Shown piece after piece: positions 1 through 12,881 of a DNA stretch of 64,000 nt. Within the stretch, counting starts at the first letter, position 1. Each line of letters opens with the position of its first letter. The position numbers and the translations under genes were made by a program. The DNA lies in contig JACMZG010000008.1 in assembly GCA_018340805.1 (NCBI GenBank), positions 55,552,155-55,616,154 on the forward strand. The letters run 5' to 3'. The notes below the pieces were generated by a model. It had not been told where the DNA came from and did no database searches. It saw nothing but the letters and a program-made list of their open reading frames with translations. The DNA comes from Microvelia longipes. Taxonomy: Eukaryota; Arthropoda; Insecta; Hemiptera; Veliidae.

Positions 1-2154
1 TTAATTTAATTAAAATAAATGTTATAATTAACTAATAAGTAATTATGTGAAAAATTATATTTATTTTGCTTCAAGTTTTAATAAAAACTTTTGTAACTTT
101 AATATTATAATAAGAATTAATAATAGTTAAATATTAACTTTAATACATTTTAAGAATTGATAATATAATAGTTAAAGTTTTCTCTTTATTTTACTTTTTG
201 TTTTACTGTTGTGTCTTTGTTTTACTGTTGTGTCTTTGTTTTACTGTTTATTTTTCTGTTATTTTACCTCATGTTGAAGGATCATTATACATATATCTGA
301 AAATGCATTATTTAACTAAACTTCTCTATACATTAAAACAACCTTTGGGTACTAAAAGACAAGTTTATTTAAATTATTGCAATTGTGACTGAAGTTAATC
401 TTTAATATTATAATGATCAACTATATTAATTTATGATAATGATTAATACCTTTTAACTATACTAACAGTAGTAAAATTAGTAATAAAATATGTGCTTTTC
501 CTTTATTTGTAGTAAAAAGATTTTGTAGATACTTTAATATTATTAAAGCACTCTTATTAAATTTTTATTAATGTTAACCATGTAAAAGAATGCTTCGCAT
601 TTAAAATATTTCATTTAAATAACTTATTGTATGAGCCAACAAGTACATAAGAAGTTTAAAAATATTAATGAAAATATTTTAATTTTACTGTTAAATGCTG
701 GATGTTTCATTTTGTTAAATGTTTCATTTTACTGTTATCATCTTATTTTAAGACGTAGTTATACTATTACTAATAATATTTTCTAAATTATTTGTAATTT
801 GATTTTACAAGCCTTTACTTTTCCTAAAGAACGAATTTTCTATCTACATATTTCAATTGATTAATAAAGTCTCATTTGCCTACATGTACAGTACAGTAGA
901 AAAAATGTCAACAATCTAAATCATACTACAACAATCTGTTGAGTATAAAACTTTATACATTTTATGAAATTTTTAACAATAGTGTAACTTTCTTCATATA
1001 TAATCAATTAATTTATATAAGTAAATTTGTAACAAGTTAATATAAAAAAAAAATATAATATAAACTCCTTATAATCTATATACATAAAATAATTTTAATA
1101 CAGTTGATATTAAGCTAATATAGTTAAAATAATTTAAATATACATACATAATTTTAATGTAATATAAAATAATTTTGACATAATTTCAAAATAATAATAA
1201 CATAGCGACCTAAATAATTTATATCTTATGAATCTAACAATTAAAACTAGTAATTTTATATTTATGAATGTATATATTATATATATTATTCCAATATGAT
1301 ATATATACTAAATTGATTAATTTTAATATTTACTTTACCAAATTATTGTAGAATTATTTGCTCAATTAGGATTTTATTATTAGAAAAGATATTACCTAGT
1401 TATAGACATGTTTTTGATAATATTTCTTATTGTTATGTTCAGTAACCTTATAAATTTAGCAGCATGAAGTCAAAATTAATTCAAATTAAACACTTTCAAG
1501 AAAAAATGTTATATAGCATTTTTGACTATTTTTTATATAATGTATTAAATTATTACTAACCATAAATAATATAAATGTTATATTACCAAATTATAATTAA
1601 TAATTCAGTTAAGTATAAAACTATTAAATAATTATACTTGAAACTTGTAATTATGTATTGTAAATGAAAGAGGACGCTTTCATCTTCATATAAAATTATA
1701 TTTTTCTTAAATTTACCAACTACATCACTCGATATAGTTCAAGTTCGTGAGGACACTTCACTCTTAAGGAGGGAGAAGTTATATAGTTATTTATACTTAT
1801 AATATTATTTAGTAGTTTTATAGCTCTCAATAGATGAATTATGCAAGCTTATCATATTTGTAACCTAAGATATTAGATTATCCATTTGTAATCTTTATCT
1901 ATAAAAGGCTCATGTGTGACTGCAGTCAGTGCCATTCGCCATGTAGTCTTCATAGAAGCTACATTATTACGTCATCGTTACGTTATTGTTATTTATATTA
2001 TATTTGTAATTAATTCTAAAGTATCTTTTAATTGAGTTTTAAACCATTTTCTCTCTTCATTTGAAATCACCACTTCTGAGTATTATAACTCACTAAGTTT
2101 CATTTTAGTACGAAAGTATATCTATGGTTCTTTGTTGGACCATAAGATTAAGCA
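1..2154. other. AT-rich non-coding stretch
   Basis: No coding frame of conserved appearance is visible on either strand. The stretch is strongly AT-rich. Its only clear structure is a short tandem repeat near the left end, listed separately. Confidence 0.6.
200..256. repeat. 19-bp tandem repeat, 3 copies
   Basis: The unit GTTTTACTGTTGTGTCTTT begins at 200, 219 and 238; the third copy is partial. A 64-codon frame across it is a by-product of the repeat. Confidence 0.8.
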
Positions 2155-2312
2155 TAATTGAGCGTGGTCAGTGCTATATGGGTGACCGCTGAAGATGAAA
2201 CGGATGTATTCAACATCTGAGTACGAGCGATGCGAGTCCGAAGTAGAGAGAATGAGCGTTGCGAATCCGATGTGATGAGGAAAAGTTCCGAGGCACCTCG
2301 AACCCGATTTTT
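2155..2312 (+). repeat. Dispersed repeat copy A (3' end)
   Basis: The segment carries two versions of a GAGCGANGCGAGTCCG-like word (about 2225 and 2254) and ends in GAACCCGATTTTTTT. The same arrangement, with a GAGCGAAGCGAGTCCG word and a terminal CCCGA plus T-run, occurs at 17796-17880 and more loosely at 24530-24826. I read it as the 3' end of an interspersed repeat. The T-run touches the stop codon of the F-box gene on the opposite strand. Confidence 0.6.
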
Positions 2313-3728
2313 TTACATAAAATGCAAGTGTCGTAAAACCTCCAGTTCTTCTTCATCTTTATTAATTAATTGAACAGCTTTAGAGCCACTTTTATTGACC
2401 CATAAAATCTTCCCGTCAACACGTGTTTTTGTTGTTTTGTTTTTAATTAAATCTAATACTTCAATATATTTTAGTTCGCTCCAAGAGATAACTAAATAAT
2501 TAGAATCAAAGAAAAATAGATAACCGTGGTACCGTGATCCTGATTTTAATTGATAAAATGTTAAAGATAAAATATTAAGATCTAAGACTGCTACTGTGCT
2601 GTTAGGTGGATTAATGTGATTATCATATGTAAAGAGAAGAGCTAATTTATCATGATTCATTGCACTACTTTTAAATTTTATATAATTTCCTATTTGATTT
2701 CTTAGTGAAAAGTTCTCTTTATGGGACAATTTTGAACGTGAGTATACATTAATGAATGAGTAATCAATATCGCATATTATAACGTATTCATTATTGACCC
2801 ATAAGTAACAGTTATAATCATAAGTATAGCGCATGGATTTCCTAGTTGATCTCAATGATAGAACTTCATCAAATTTGGGGTTTTTCAGATCTATCGAATA
2901 GATGGAATGGCTATTTTGTTTTTGTTCTCCGATAAACTGGACATAAACGTAAAGATGTGATGTGAAAAATTTGGTACCGTAATTAACAACCTGACCTCTT
3001 TCCTGAACAGGTAGCGGTTGAGATATTAACTCTTTTCCTTGTTCTATATCCCATAGATGTAAAGACTTCCCGTCTGTCGTCACATAAAAATTTCCATTGT
3101 GGTAAAATGTGTGTAGAAAAATTTGATTCGTCTGTAATTCTATTATTCGTCCGTTAATTGATTCAGAGTCATTCCTAACATTAAAAACTTCGATGGAATT
3201 ACTATACATAGCTACCAATTTTCCGTTGTTCAGTTTCAAAGAAGATGAAAGAAATTCTTGTGGCTCAGTTGAAGTATTTAATATGGATTCTTTCACTTTA
3301 TTGTCTGCAAATTCGATAAGTTTGTACCTCCTAAACTTGGTGTCGTTCATCTCTATAACTATGCAATTTTCTCCATAGTTAGTTTCATAAGTATGAGCTA
3401 AAGGCGTTATTGTTTCCATTTTATATTTACCGGTAAACCAATTACGTTTAATAGTTTGTTTCTGTTGAATAAATTGGATTAATTTTACCCTCCATTTACA
3501 CAAACTACTTATTCTGTTGCTTACACAAGTTTGACTTGGCTCCGAATCTGATGCAATATCTAATGTCACATCTTCCATAAAATCCGCACAGAATCGACAC
3601 CAAATTCTGTTTAAATTGAAAGCATTTCTCCAATCAACGCAAACAAAACTGCAACTCAAAATATCGTCTAATGTTAAATACCCTGCTATTTCTTCAACTA
3701 GTTCAACAGGTAACTCACTAATATCCAT
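2313..3728 (-). CDS. F-box protein with WD-like C-terminal region
   Basis: This is an intact single-exon frame of 471 residues. Residues about 6-33 form an F-box (LP-x-ELVEEI, then a DDILSCSFVC helix and VDW). F-box domains bind SKP1, and such proteins usually act as substrate receptors in SCF ubiquitin ligases. The rest alternates short hydrophobic strands with polar turns. One WD-repeat-like piece, HLWDIEQGKEL, is at residues about 224-234, and NWFTGKY near residue 96 resembles the linker of F-box/WD proteins, so a beta-propeller is likely. The start was chosen because its context is AAAATGG and the F-box begins at once. The stop lies flush against dispersed repeat A. The lack of introns fits a retrocopy or a member of an expanded insect F-box family. 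The substrate is unknown. Confidence 0.8.
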   Translation of the reverse strand: MDISELPVELVEEIAGYLTLDDILSCSFVCVDWRNAFNLNRIWCRFCADFMEDVTLDIASDSEPSQTCVSNRISSLCKWRVKLIQFIQQKQTIKRNWFTGKYKMETITPLAHTYETNYGENCIVIEMNDTKFRRYKLIEFADNKVKESILNTSTEPQEFLSSSLKLNNGKLVAMYSNSIEVFNVRNDSESINGRIIELQTNQIFLHTFYHNGNFYVTTDGKSLHLWDIEQGKELISQPLPVQERGQVVNYGTKFFTSHLYVYVQFIGEQKQNSHSIYSIDLKNPKFDEVLSLRSTRKSMRYTYDYNCYLWVNNEYVIICDIDYSFINVYSRSKLSHKENFSLRNQIGNYIKFKSSAMNHDKLALLFTYDNHINPPNSTVAVLDLNILSLTFYQLKSGSRYHGYLFFFDSNYLVISWSELKYIEVLDLIKNKTTKTRVDGKILWVNKSGSKAVQLINKDEEELEVLRHLHFM

Positions 3729-5540
3729 TTTATTGTTAATTTTGAAAAGTAAATAACAGTAAATTATTAAAAGTTCTAGTTAAATGAGATCTTATTATAT
3801 GTATTTAAATTTACTAACGGTACGACTTTATGTTCTAATGCTGACCTTCTTCCTTCCTTCTTCTTATTTTGTTCTATGTTGACTTAATGTTCGAGGATTG
3901 ATTTGTTCAGTTTTAGTATATAAAATCTTTACAATTGTTTCTTCTTCAAATCAAATAACACTTACTTGAATGTTTCCAGATTTCACAGGATAAAGATAAC
4001 TATTCCATTGGCAGTACACAGAGTTTAAATGCTCAATAATCACTAAAATATTTTTTAAAACGGACATGGCACTCGATTGTTATCTAAGATATACTCAATT
4101 CTTAAAATTGCATTAGTCATTCATTCAAATATAAGTTACTTCTATAGGTTAACAATTTAGAGGTAAAATAACATTAAATTTAGTAATACCGTTATGGCTG
4201 CGACCATTTTTAGAGTTTCAAAAATATTTTAGGTTAATATAATTTGTGATAAAGTTGTGTAAATCAATGATGTTTCAGTTTTATTAATTTTGCCCTCTTG
4301 AACTTAATTTATATCTTTATCTATTATTATTTTGTTTTGTTTTTAAAGAGTTATAAACAATATTAGGCCTTATATCTATACGAGTATGTCTATCTATAAT
4401 TATCTTTCTATTCAACTTTTATTAGTTTTTATGATTTATTAATTATCTTTGACTATTTTACATTTTATTTCTTTTACTATTTCTTTAGTAGAAGCAAAAG
4501 CAACACAAAACTTTATCACTTAAACATAACAATTAACATTTATGTGTACATTTTGTCAATCTGTATACAACTCTTTCCTTTCTTTTATAGCATAATTTTC
4601 TTCATAGGGCCAGTTGGTAGTTGTAGTTACTGTGTGAAGAGCTCATCTCACCTTGCAACATTTATCTCTCTAAACTTCGTTTTTATGAACGAAGTTCCTC
4701 TTCAGATCTTTATCGTGGACTTAATCGACCTAAATCAGTTTTTTTAAATGTATTAGTTATCAAAAATAGTTTACTATAGTTATTATCAAGTGAATAATTA
4801 AACTATAATATCGGACTTGGTTTAATGGTACACCATAAGCGTATACAGTTAACCTAGATATAACTTTGTGATCACTAGTTTTTAGAATGATATTTCACGG
4901 ATCGAAATACTTCTTTAGTCAACATCATCAGTTCGCTGCATGCACTAATTTGAGTTTTGGACATACCTACATCATCATGATCAGTTTTAACAAATAATAT
5001 GTTCAGGTCAGATCTTTCTTTACCATCTTATTTGTCCATCATTAATCTTATTCGAACCAACCATTTTTGATAGCTATTGAATAATCAGAATTTCGTCACT
5101 CATCTTCTTTAGCTATATCCTATGTTTCCTATCCCTTATATGCTCTATATTTTATTTTCACACCTTCAACATTAATTTACTACACAAACTCACACTGATA
5201 AAATAAGCTATTCTCAATATGTTTGATAGTTTCAAACATAACATTGATGGTTTCATTATTGCTCATTCATAAAACTTTATTTTATATTTTTTCGATGTAT
5301 TATAATTTTATTACGAACGTTTCTTTGTATGGTTTTCGGTTTTTCATTCAACTTTAAAGCTAAAAATAGTATTTTTTTTTAATTTATGACTTGTTTAATT
5401 TCATCCATCTAAAATAAAGCAATAATAAATTTTTTAATGGAAGTAAGTTTTCTTTTCATTTTGAGTTATACTTTTGTGTGGTATAATTTTAATTTAACTT
5501 TTGTTTAAATGATTGACTTTGCATTTGATGGTCATTGCTA
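3729..5540. other. Intergenic or intronic AT-rich stretch
   Basis: It holds the region upstream of the F-box gene. No promoter element could be placed with confidence. A lone copy of the AAAGTTGTGTAAATCAATGA unit lies at about 4252-4276, 2.5 kb from the tandem array made of that unit. No conserved coding frame was found. Confidence 0.5.
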
Positions 5541-6297
5541 TTCGCGATTCAAAGTCCGTAGCAGCGCCACCGTCGCTGATAAGAAATTGATAACGGAAGG
5601 GTGATCGTTGTTAATGTCCTTATGGAAGTTTTTTGGTTTTTCGTATGAACTCATTAGAATCACTATTTCGTTGAAAAATAGGGTTTTAATGGGTTGTCAC
5701 GAGTATTTAATTGATGATAAGATGGTAAAATCACAAATATAGTGTTTTATTTTAGTTATGTTAATTAATGTTACTTTTAATAATTTTTAGTTTACACAAA
5801 CACACAAAAATTACCTTTTAATTGCATTAAATTGTTTAAATTAGTTGTTACAGGTATTTAAATTAACTGATAACAGCCGATTTTCACCGTAAGTGCTTTA
5901 ATTTATTCAATCAATTTTATTTTCACGCTAAAATATATAAATAACTCAATAAATTTCACGTTTTTTTGTAAAAATGTTTGTTTAAATCATCGTTTAGGTT
6001 TATTATTTTTGGGTTAAATCGCACAAATCCAAGTCTGTAGTGATAAAAGCCTGATTCTATATTTCAAATCCTGGAATAATCGAAGTAATTATCCATGAAA
6101 TATTGGCCATTTTTTTAGCACCGATGGTCGTTCTATTAATTTAACCTCATTTGTCACAAATTAACGAACAATAAAGGAATAAAAGAAGAATTTTCCACGG
6201 CTCCCATGCTAATCCTATGATAAAAAAAATTTGATCACCCTTTCGTTTTCCCGCCATTGGCATTGCCAACCTTATAACTATCTCTTTGAATCGCGAA
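5541..6297. mobile_element. 757-bp MITE with terminal inverted repeats and TA duplication
   Basis: The left end TTCGCGATTCAAAG (5541-5554) is exactly inverted at the right end CTTTGAATCGCGAA (6284-6297). Both ends are flanked by the dinucleotide TA (5539-5540 and 6298-6299). A second shared inner word, AAGGGTGATC (near 5595 and 6213), sits inverted about 55-75 bp inside each end, so the inverted repeats are long and imperfect. There is no transposase frame inside. A TA target duplication is typical of Tc1/mariner-superfamily elements, so this is probably a non-autonomous derivative. Confidence 0.8.
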
Positions 6298-6773
6298 TAT
6301 GGCAGTAAATGTACAATATTAACCATTTTTTAATCGTCTCTTTCAATACAGTCCTTTTGTTATTTTATTTATAATTGCCTTATGTTGGTGGGACGTTTCT
6401 TTAGTTTTTAATTTTGATCTTTCTAATCTTAAAGGATTTCTCAGTCTATTGAAGCATTTCATTTTAACATTTGCTTCTATATTATTTTGTTGTTGGTATC
6501 AATATTACCGTTATTTTATGTTACCGTTATAACATTTCATTGATTTCGATTTATTTTATTTAAGAGAAAAAAATTCTCTATATTTTCTTTAGAACTATAT
6601 ATTTTTATTAGCACTATATTCTAATATTTTATTTGAATTAAACCTTGTTTTTTAATGTTTACCAATATCTTAATGTTAAGTTCTTTCTGTCATTATCATA
6701 CTGTTTATCATTTATCACTAAGTTTTACTTGTACAGAGACCAAGAACCAGCGCTAATAACCTGATTTCTATAC

Positions 6774-7020
6774 AATGATGTATTATTGTTAAAGTTGTGT
6801 AAATCAATGATGTATTATTGTTAAAGTGTGTAAATCATGATGTGTTAAAGTGTTAAATCAATGTGTTAAAGTTGTGTAAATCAATGATGTGATTAAAGTT
6901 GTGTAAATCAATGAAGTTTGTGTGTAAACCAATGATGTATTATTGTTAAAGTTGTGTAAATGAATGATGAATTATTGTTAAAGTTGTGTAAATCAATGAT
7001 GCATTATTGTTAAAGTTGAT
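6774..7020. repeat. 32-bp tandem repeat, about 9 degenerate units
   Basis: The full unit contains AATGATGTATTATTGTTAAA followed by GTTGTGTAAATC. The first two and last three units are near full length; those between are shortened by small deletions. No coding role is apparent. Confidence 0.85.
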
Positions 7021-8573
7021 GTATGTTTATAGAATCAGAGGAATAATTTTAAATTATTAAAAAGACAAGTATTTACATGAAAAGTTGAGTTAAATTTGTT
7101 TCCTGAGACGACAGTATCTGAATTTTATTGCTACAGCTCGTGCCTTATCTTGTTGGTTGCTGTTAAAACTTAGCGCTGTGGTTCCTGCCTCTTCTATCCT
7201 TAGACTAATAAACGAGGGCTCACCTCGAGATATATCCCTTTAACTTTCTTTATTATTTTCTTTTATGAAATATTTTCTGCGTGAAAAATGTATCTTTTTG
7301 ATGAAGATTAACGATTTCCTAAGGTCCTTGTTTCCTCCCTTGGTTTTTTGGTATATTTCATAATTTATAAACGGTGTGTCAAGGTGTCGTCTGCTCTGTG
7401 TTGATCTATTTTGCCCATCACTTTGTTTTTATTGTTAACTTTTTAGGAAATCATAATTATTAAATAGTCAAATAAATATGTGTTCTGTTATACTCTTATA
7501 CATCGTTATTTTTACGGTCCAAGTGGCAAATTAGTGTCACTTTAATTAGTAGAGACTTAAGTACAAATAGTAATATTGGCTTTTAAGAAATCTGATTTTA
7601 CCAATTAAAATTTTCAGTAGTTTTTTGTTGTCTAAATTAATGAAAAATATTGACCAGTTCCTGCTTTATGCCAGAAACAAGTTTTAGGTTTATTTTTATG
7701 CTTTATGTGTTGTAAGGATATAAGCTAAAAGCTTTATGGTCGTTTTGTGTAAACACATGTATGTCAGATTGTCTAACAATAGCTGTAACACTTCGAGTCA
7801 AAATGTAATTTCTTTAGAAAATATGTCCTGCTCCTTTTTTGAGGTAGGAAAGTAAAATTCTTTTCCGGTTTTGAAAGTTTAGAAATAGATTCCAGAATCT
7901 TGTATTACGAATATGCTCGATGATGACATCTTCTCTACTTTCTGTTTCTATACGTAAAGTTCTGCCTTTGGGGTAGCACAGCCTTAACGCGAAATAGTTA
8001 AAAACCATTTCGACAACCATTAAAATCTTCTGGTCTGTCAATCTGACTGTTTAAATTGGTTGATGAGCGATTTCGAATATCGTTGGTCAGATTTGTTCGG
8101 GGTATGTTAGTGATATGATACATAGGTACATAATACATTATGTACCATTTTACTTACCACGAGTTAACTAAATCGTGAGGGCGGATAAAAATAGCTGACG
8201 TTTAAAAAATAATGTTCGGTGAGCCTGCAAATGTTTTATTTTTCTCAACGACTCATAGGTCATATTAACCACATTATAAGTCTCAACGAAATTCCTTCAC
8301 AAATAACAATTGGCGTTTATTGAATTGTTCAATTTGTGGCCTATTTTATTAAGAATATTATTGTATTTTCATTAAAATTCAAAACACACGATTTAAGAAG
8401 GCCATTTTTGATCGTCAACTTACCGAAACAAGCAACTTACCAAGCAATCAAAAAGCACGGCTTGAGAATCACCGGATGACAAAAGCATCTTAAACAAGGA
8501 ATTTTCTTGCTTACAAGAAAAACAGTTGTTACAGCTGTTAACAAAATTTGTTGTTTGATAAATAAAATATTTG
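7021..8573. other. Non-coding stretch leading into a Helitron-like end
   Basis: No conserved protein frame is seen. A perfect 10-bp-arm palindrome, GGTACATAAT and ATTATGTACC around two bases, lies at 8125-8146. The last few hundred bases probably belong to the mobile element whose 3' end is at 8601, but the left boundary could not be placed. Confidence 0.4.
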
Positions 8574-8602
8574 CCGAGCGAAGCACGGGTATCACTGCTA
8601 GT
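8574..8602 (+). mobile_element. Helitron-like 3' terminus
   Basis: A hairpin with arms CCGAGC and GCACGG (one mismatch) around a GAA loop occupies 8574-8588. Nine bases later comes CTAG (8598-8601), followed by T. A short GC-rich hairpin about ten bases before a terminal CTRR, with insertion next to a T, is the known 3' signature of Helitrons. The 5' TC end and any Rep/helicase gene were not found, so this would be a non-autonomous copy. Confidence 0.6.
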
Positions 8603-9649
8603 ATATTTATAAATATTATATATTAACTTACTATTCTAATTTTTATATTTTAAGCTGAAATTATTCTTAAGTACATAATTGAAATGTGCATAGAAATCTG
8701 TGCCATATGTATATTTTTGGGTCTGTGAAACAAATTTCCAATTTATTTAATTAAATCTCTGCAAAACATTTTATTTTATACAAATAATTAAAAATTAAAT
8801 AAATTCTTTTAATTCCTTTGTAAGTTTTGTGTATAATGTCACAGTATTTGAAAATTAAATTAAGTTCAAAAAGCGATATAATTATTTACGATAAAGAATT
8901 GGATGTAGGATACTCTTGCAATTTTTAGACTTCAAAGCCGAAGTCCACAGAACGTTTTACACAGATCCGCTTTTACTCAAGTAATTTAATTTTAAATTAC
9001 TTTTTTAACAAATCTGTTGCTACTCTGCTTGATCTAACTTTTGATGTATATTATAAATGAGTGAAATGCCAATTTAGAAATTTAGGTAATATTTATTTAG
9101 GAAGCCTAAACGTAAAGAAATACGTTAAATATGTTTACAATATTTAACCAATCGTTTTTCTGCATTTGTTGGATTAATTTTACCATTAGAATTGCATTAT
9201 TATGTCAACTTTTAGTTTAAATTATATAAACGTAAAAAATAAACGTAAAAACAACTTACCTAAAGGGTTATTGGTATTTTTATGTTTTCCCTTTTAAAAA
9301 TAAAACTTTCAACTGAAGCCAAATGTAATACTGGTTATAATTAAAGAAGAATTGCAAGGTTTTTTCCTGTGCTCTAACTTCCTCTATTTAGTCTCACTTT
9401 AATACTTTGAGTTTTGAACCTTAATTTATAACAACGTTTTTACACGTGTTGTGGTTACCCGTCTTAACTTCAATCAATTCACAGATCAAATTCTGTCCCA
9501 AAATCTTTTTAAATTGTATGCCGTCAGAATGGAAATAGGGCTCTGTTGGTTAGAGATTATATTATACTATAATTTCATATTACCAATGTTTATATTATTG
9601 AAAAGTTTCTTAAATTTTCTTTCAGATATTTTTATTTTTCTTGATTAGG
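8603..9649. other. AT-rich stretch without recognised features
   Basis: Nothing beyond low-complexity AT-rich sequence was seen. The short open frame at 9451-9648 has hydrophobic AT-driven composition and no recognisable motif. Confidence 0.5.
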
Positions 9650-10110
9650 TATACAGGCAAACTAATGATTTTACTAAGAATCTGAAACTCCCATTTCACC
9701 TGAATCAACCGTTATAGATGTTTTAAGACCACCTAACAGGTTTTTACAAAGTTGTCTTTCTGTATGTATCTTTGTTTGTGTGTCTGTTATCATCGTAGCT
9801 CCCAGTGTATTTATACTAGTACTAGATAGTTTGAACTTCGTTCAAAAATCGATTGTAAGGGTCTCAAGTTGTGCTATCCGGAAAATAATGTTTTATGGGG
9901 ACATTAAATGAATCAGCAAACGTTTTAACAATTCATAAAACGCGAAACAATGTTTGATCGATTTGTGCTGAAGCAAGTCCAGCACACATTTAGTCATTTA
10001 CAGTACCTAAAAACGTTTCGTCTCTTATCAGCATTTGTTCAATTTTATCGAATGACTTTTGTACGATTTTTAAAAAAAAATAATTTAAATGGTTTTTTAA
10101 TGGTTCTGTA
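9650..10110 (+). repeat. Dispersed repeat copy D (internal part)
   Basis: It shares in order, with the copies starting at about 15095 and 17145, a CCTGAAT block, a TTTTGAGACCTCCTAA-like block, a GTCTTTCTGTATGT...GTGTGTCTGTTATC stretch, CGTAGCTCCTAGTGTATTTAT and an ATAAAACGCGAAA word. The 3' tail with the GCGAAGC word is missing here. No protein-coding capacity is seen. Confidence 0.6.
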
Positions 10111-10760
10111 TAATGCTGTAACGGCCTAGCCGTGATACTAGCAATAAATAAGAAATAAAGGTAATAGATCAGAGACCATACATTTCATTTAACAAATTAA
10201 TATATTTAAGCGAAAAAAAAAGACTTATGGTTACCTTAAATAACATCTAATTGGCCAATTAGGAACAAACAAATTATTATTATTAATCATAAACTAAACA
10301 TAAATTTCGTTACCGGCTCCCCGACCGTAACGGACTCGACCGTACCGACCACGGATCTCGTAACGCAGCTTGATACTTGACGTGTATATTACCATAGACA
10401 GGCCACTTAATTCCAACGGCTGACTGACGTACTGACTTGATTTGACTTACATAAACTGGAACTTAACAGGATGACAACTACTTTAACTTACTGAACAAAA
10501 TCAGACTTGCCGGTGCACATAAGGTTAAGCGGTAGACAGCAACAGGGCAAGATGCCGTTTTGCACGGAAGCATGGAATTTGTGTTCCTTTACATGGTTCT
10601 ATCGCTAAGTGTTGTTATAGCGGCTGGATGTTAGATAGCGTAGTTAGAATCCATCATTTAATATATGATGTGTAAGCGCTGCAGCGGGTTGAGATGTCGT
10701 ACAGTAGGAGGCATTTCAAAGGTTCGAGATATCGATACCGCAGAAAACGATACTAAACAA
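10111..10760. other. GC-richer segment, possible LTR remnant
   Basis: The segment begins TGTAACGGCCTAGCCGT, which contains a small palindrome (ACGGC-CTA-GCCGT, 10121-10133). It is clearly richer in CG and CCG words than its surroundings, and all frames contain stops. A TGTAACGG start is common in Ty3/Gypsy LTRs, but no matching second LTR or end was found, so this is only a suggestion. Confidence 0.25.
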
Positions 10761-12736
10761 ATAACAAGATATTTAACAGATTAATTAAAATTTAAGTTTA
10801 AACAAAAACTTATATTAATATCTGAAAGTTTTAAATTAAATTAAAGTGAAAGTTAAAACGACAAGGTGATTCATAAAGTTCACATTTGAAACACAAAGAA
10901 TACAATTTAAACTTTATAGTTTTGATTAAGAGTGATAATGATTAACAACGCAACAAAATTAATTAAAGAAAAATTAAACTAAAAAACAGGTAAATTTGAT
11001 TTATATCACCAAATAACATATTATAATAAATAGAGATAAGTGAACATAAATAATCAGATAAGAGGGACTTATAGTCCCGAACAGGTTCACTAAATTATTT
11101 TTTTTTTTGAAACATAATTATTTTATATTATAAAATAAATATATTTTTTTTCAGAAACCATTTGAATTTTCTTTAATTAAGTTTATCAGCGATAGTTATT
11201 TTGAAAAAATATCATGTAGTACCCGCCATCATAGTGTACCCGATGCATGGTAACAATTTAATTATCTTGCTATCTATTTGAATAGATCGGGTTTCTAAAA
11301 GTTTTAAGAGAATAATATAGCCTGAAAGTTAGAAATTTGATTTATATTTAGCATATTGAGTGGAAGGTATAAGTTTTCTAACGATAGGTTAATCTCGTTT
11401 TAATTTATTTTTCTTATAGTTGTGAAGATTATTGCTAAAGTTTAATTTTAATCTGATAGAGATCGTTGCATTGGTATGGCTTTCCTCTGGTTTAAACACC
11501 TGCTAACTTGCTACGTATATAATCATTTAGTAATATTGAGTTAGGATTTTCTGATATCTTCTTGAAGTAATGAAACTTAGCGAGCTTTCCTGTTTCTTAA
11601 ACTTAATACTTTTCGGAAAGGAGTGAGTTAAAGGAACTACTAAATTGATGGTTAAAGGTATAAAAATAAGAAATTTCTCTCGATTCCATCTTGATATAAG
11701 ACCTAAAGGTGTTATTCTACCATGAACAACCTCAGCAGACGGCTGGTTTAGGTGTGTATTGATTGTTGTATTTCTAAATCTTAGTTTAGTATTGATAAAC
11801 ATACGAACAACCTAATAAGGTGTATAAAACTAATAAATAGTTTTTATTTCCAGCCAGTACTGTAATTTTTGTCATAAGCCAGCATTTGTGTCTTATGGCC
11901 TCTTGAACAGTCAAATTTTTGATTTTTAAAAATCTTTTTAAATTTTTGTTGACTGCAAAATAGGTTAAAATAGCACAACTAGACTTAAAGGCTGATTTTT
12001 GTCCTAAGTTTCAACTCTCAAGCAAAAACGTAGCGGGAACTATTCAAGTTATACAGTTCTCTGTATGTGCCTGATTTGTTAATTAATTTGCCATAATTTA
12101 AAATGTAACAAAATACTAAGCTTGCAAAACTTAATCATATATGAAGCATATTAATCGGGTCTCGGGGTAGTTACTATCAAAGTTTAGTGACTTCAAAAAT
12201 GTTTAGAAACGCTAAACGCTGAGCTAGCAGTTTAATTTAGTGTGCCTATAGCAAATGATGTTTCAAAAATATTTTCTCCCTCCCTGCTTTATTCAGGTAA
12301 ACAAATATTTGTCATTCTCTAATTACACATCAGTTATCATTACATTTTTTGCTAAAAATTATGTCTTTTGTTGGTTATTTTTATTGCAATTTGTACTTGA
12401 ATTTTACATATATAATAAAATTTCTATTATACATAATACTAGAAATTCTACTCGCTAGTAATAGTTTTGTTGTACAGGGGACTATTTTTCATCGCGTTTT
12501 AAAAGCTTAAACTGTAATAAGCTTAGTTGTTAAAATTACAGAGAGTGTAATTAAGGAAACTTATCTAAGCTGAGACAGGGCTACATTAGTCTGAGCTTTT
12601 AAGCAGTTGTTGACGCAGCTACTTCTTATTTTCCTAATGCCTCTCTCTTCTTATAATAGTGTTTTCGCTTGAGTTTACTTTTCTGTTACAATCTTGAAAA
12701 GGCAGAGGATGACTGATGCTGCTACAATTCGTAATG

Positions 12737-12737
<1 letters not shown>
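10761..12737. other. AT-rich stretch without recognised features
   Basis: Inspection of both strands showed no conserved coding frame and no clear repeat. Confidence 0.5.
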
Positions 12738-12794
<57 letters not shown>

Positions 12795-12831
12795 TATACA
12801 TTTCAAATATCCCCGTCTCTTACAAATGGCA

Positions 12832-12881
<50 letters not shown>

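Noticed and set aside
10318..10700. GC-richer patch as a host exon cluster
   Set aside because: All frames contain frequent stops and no clean exon between splice sites could be read.
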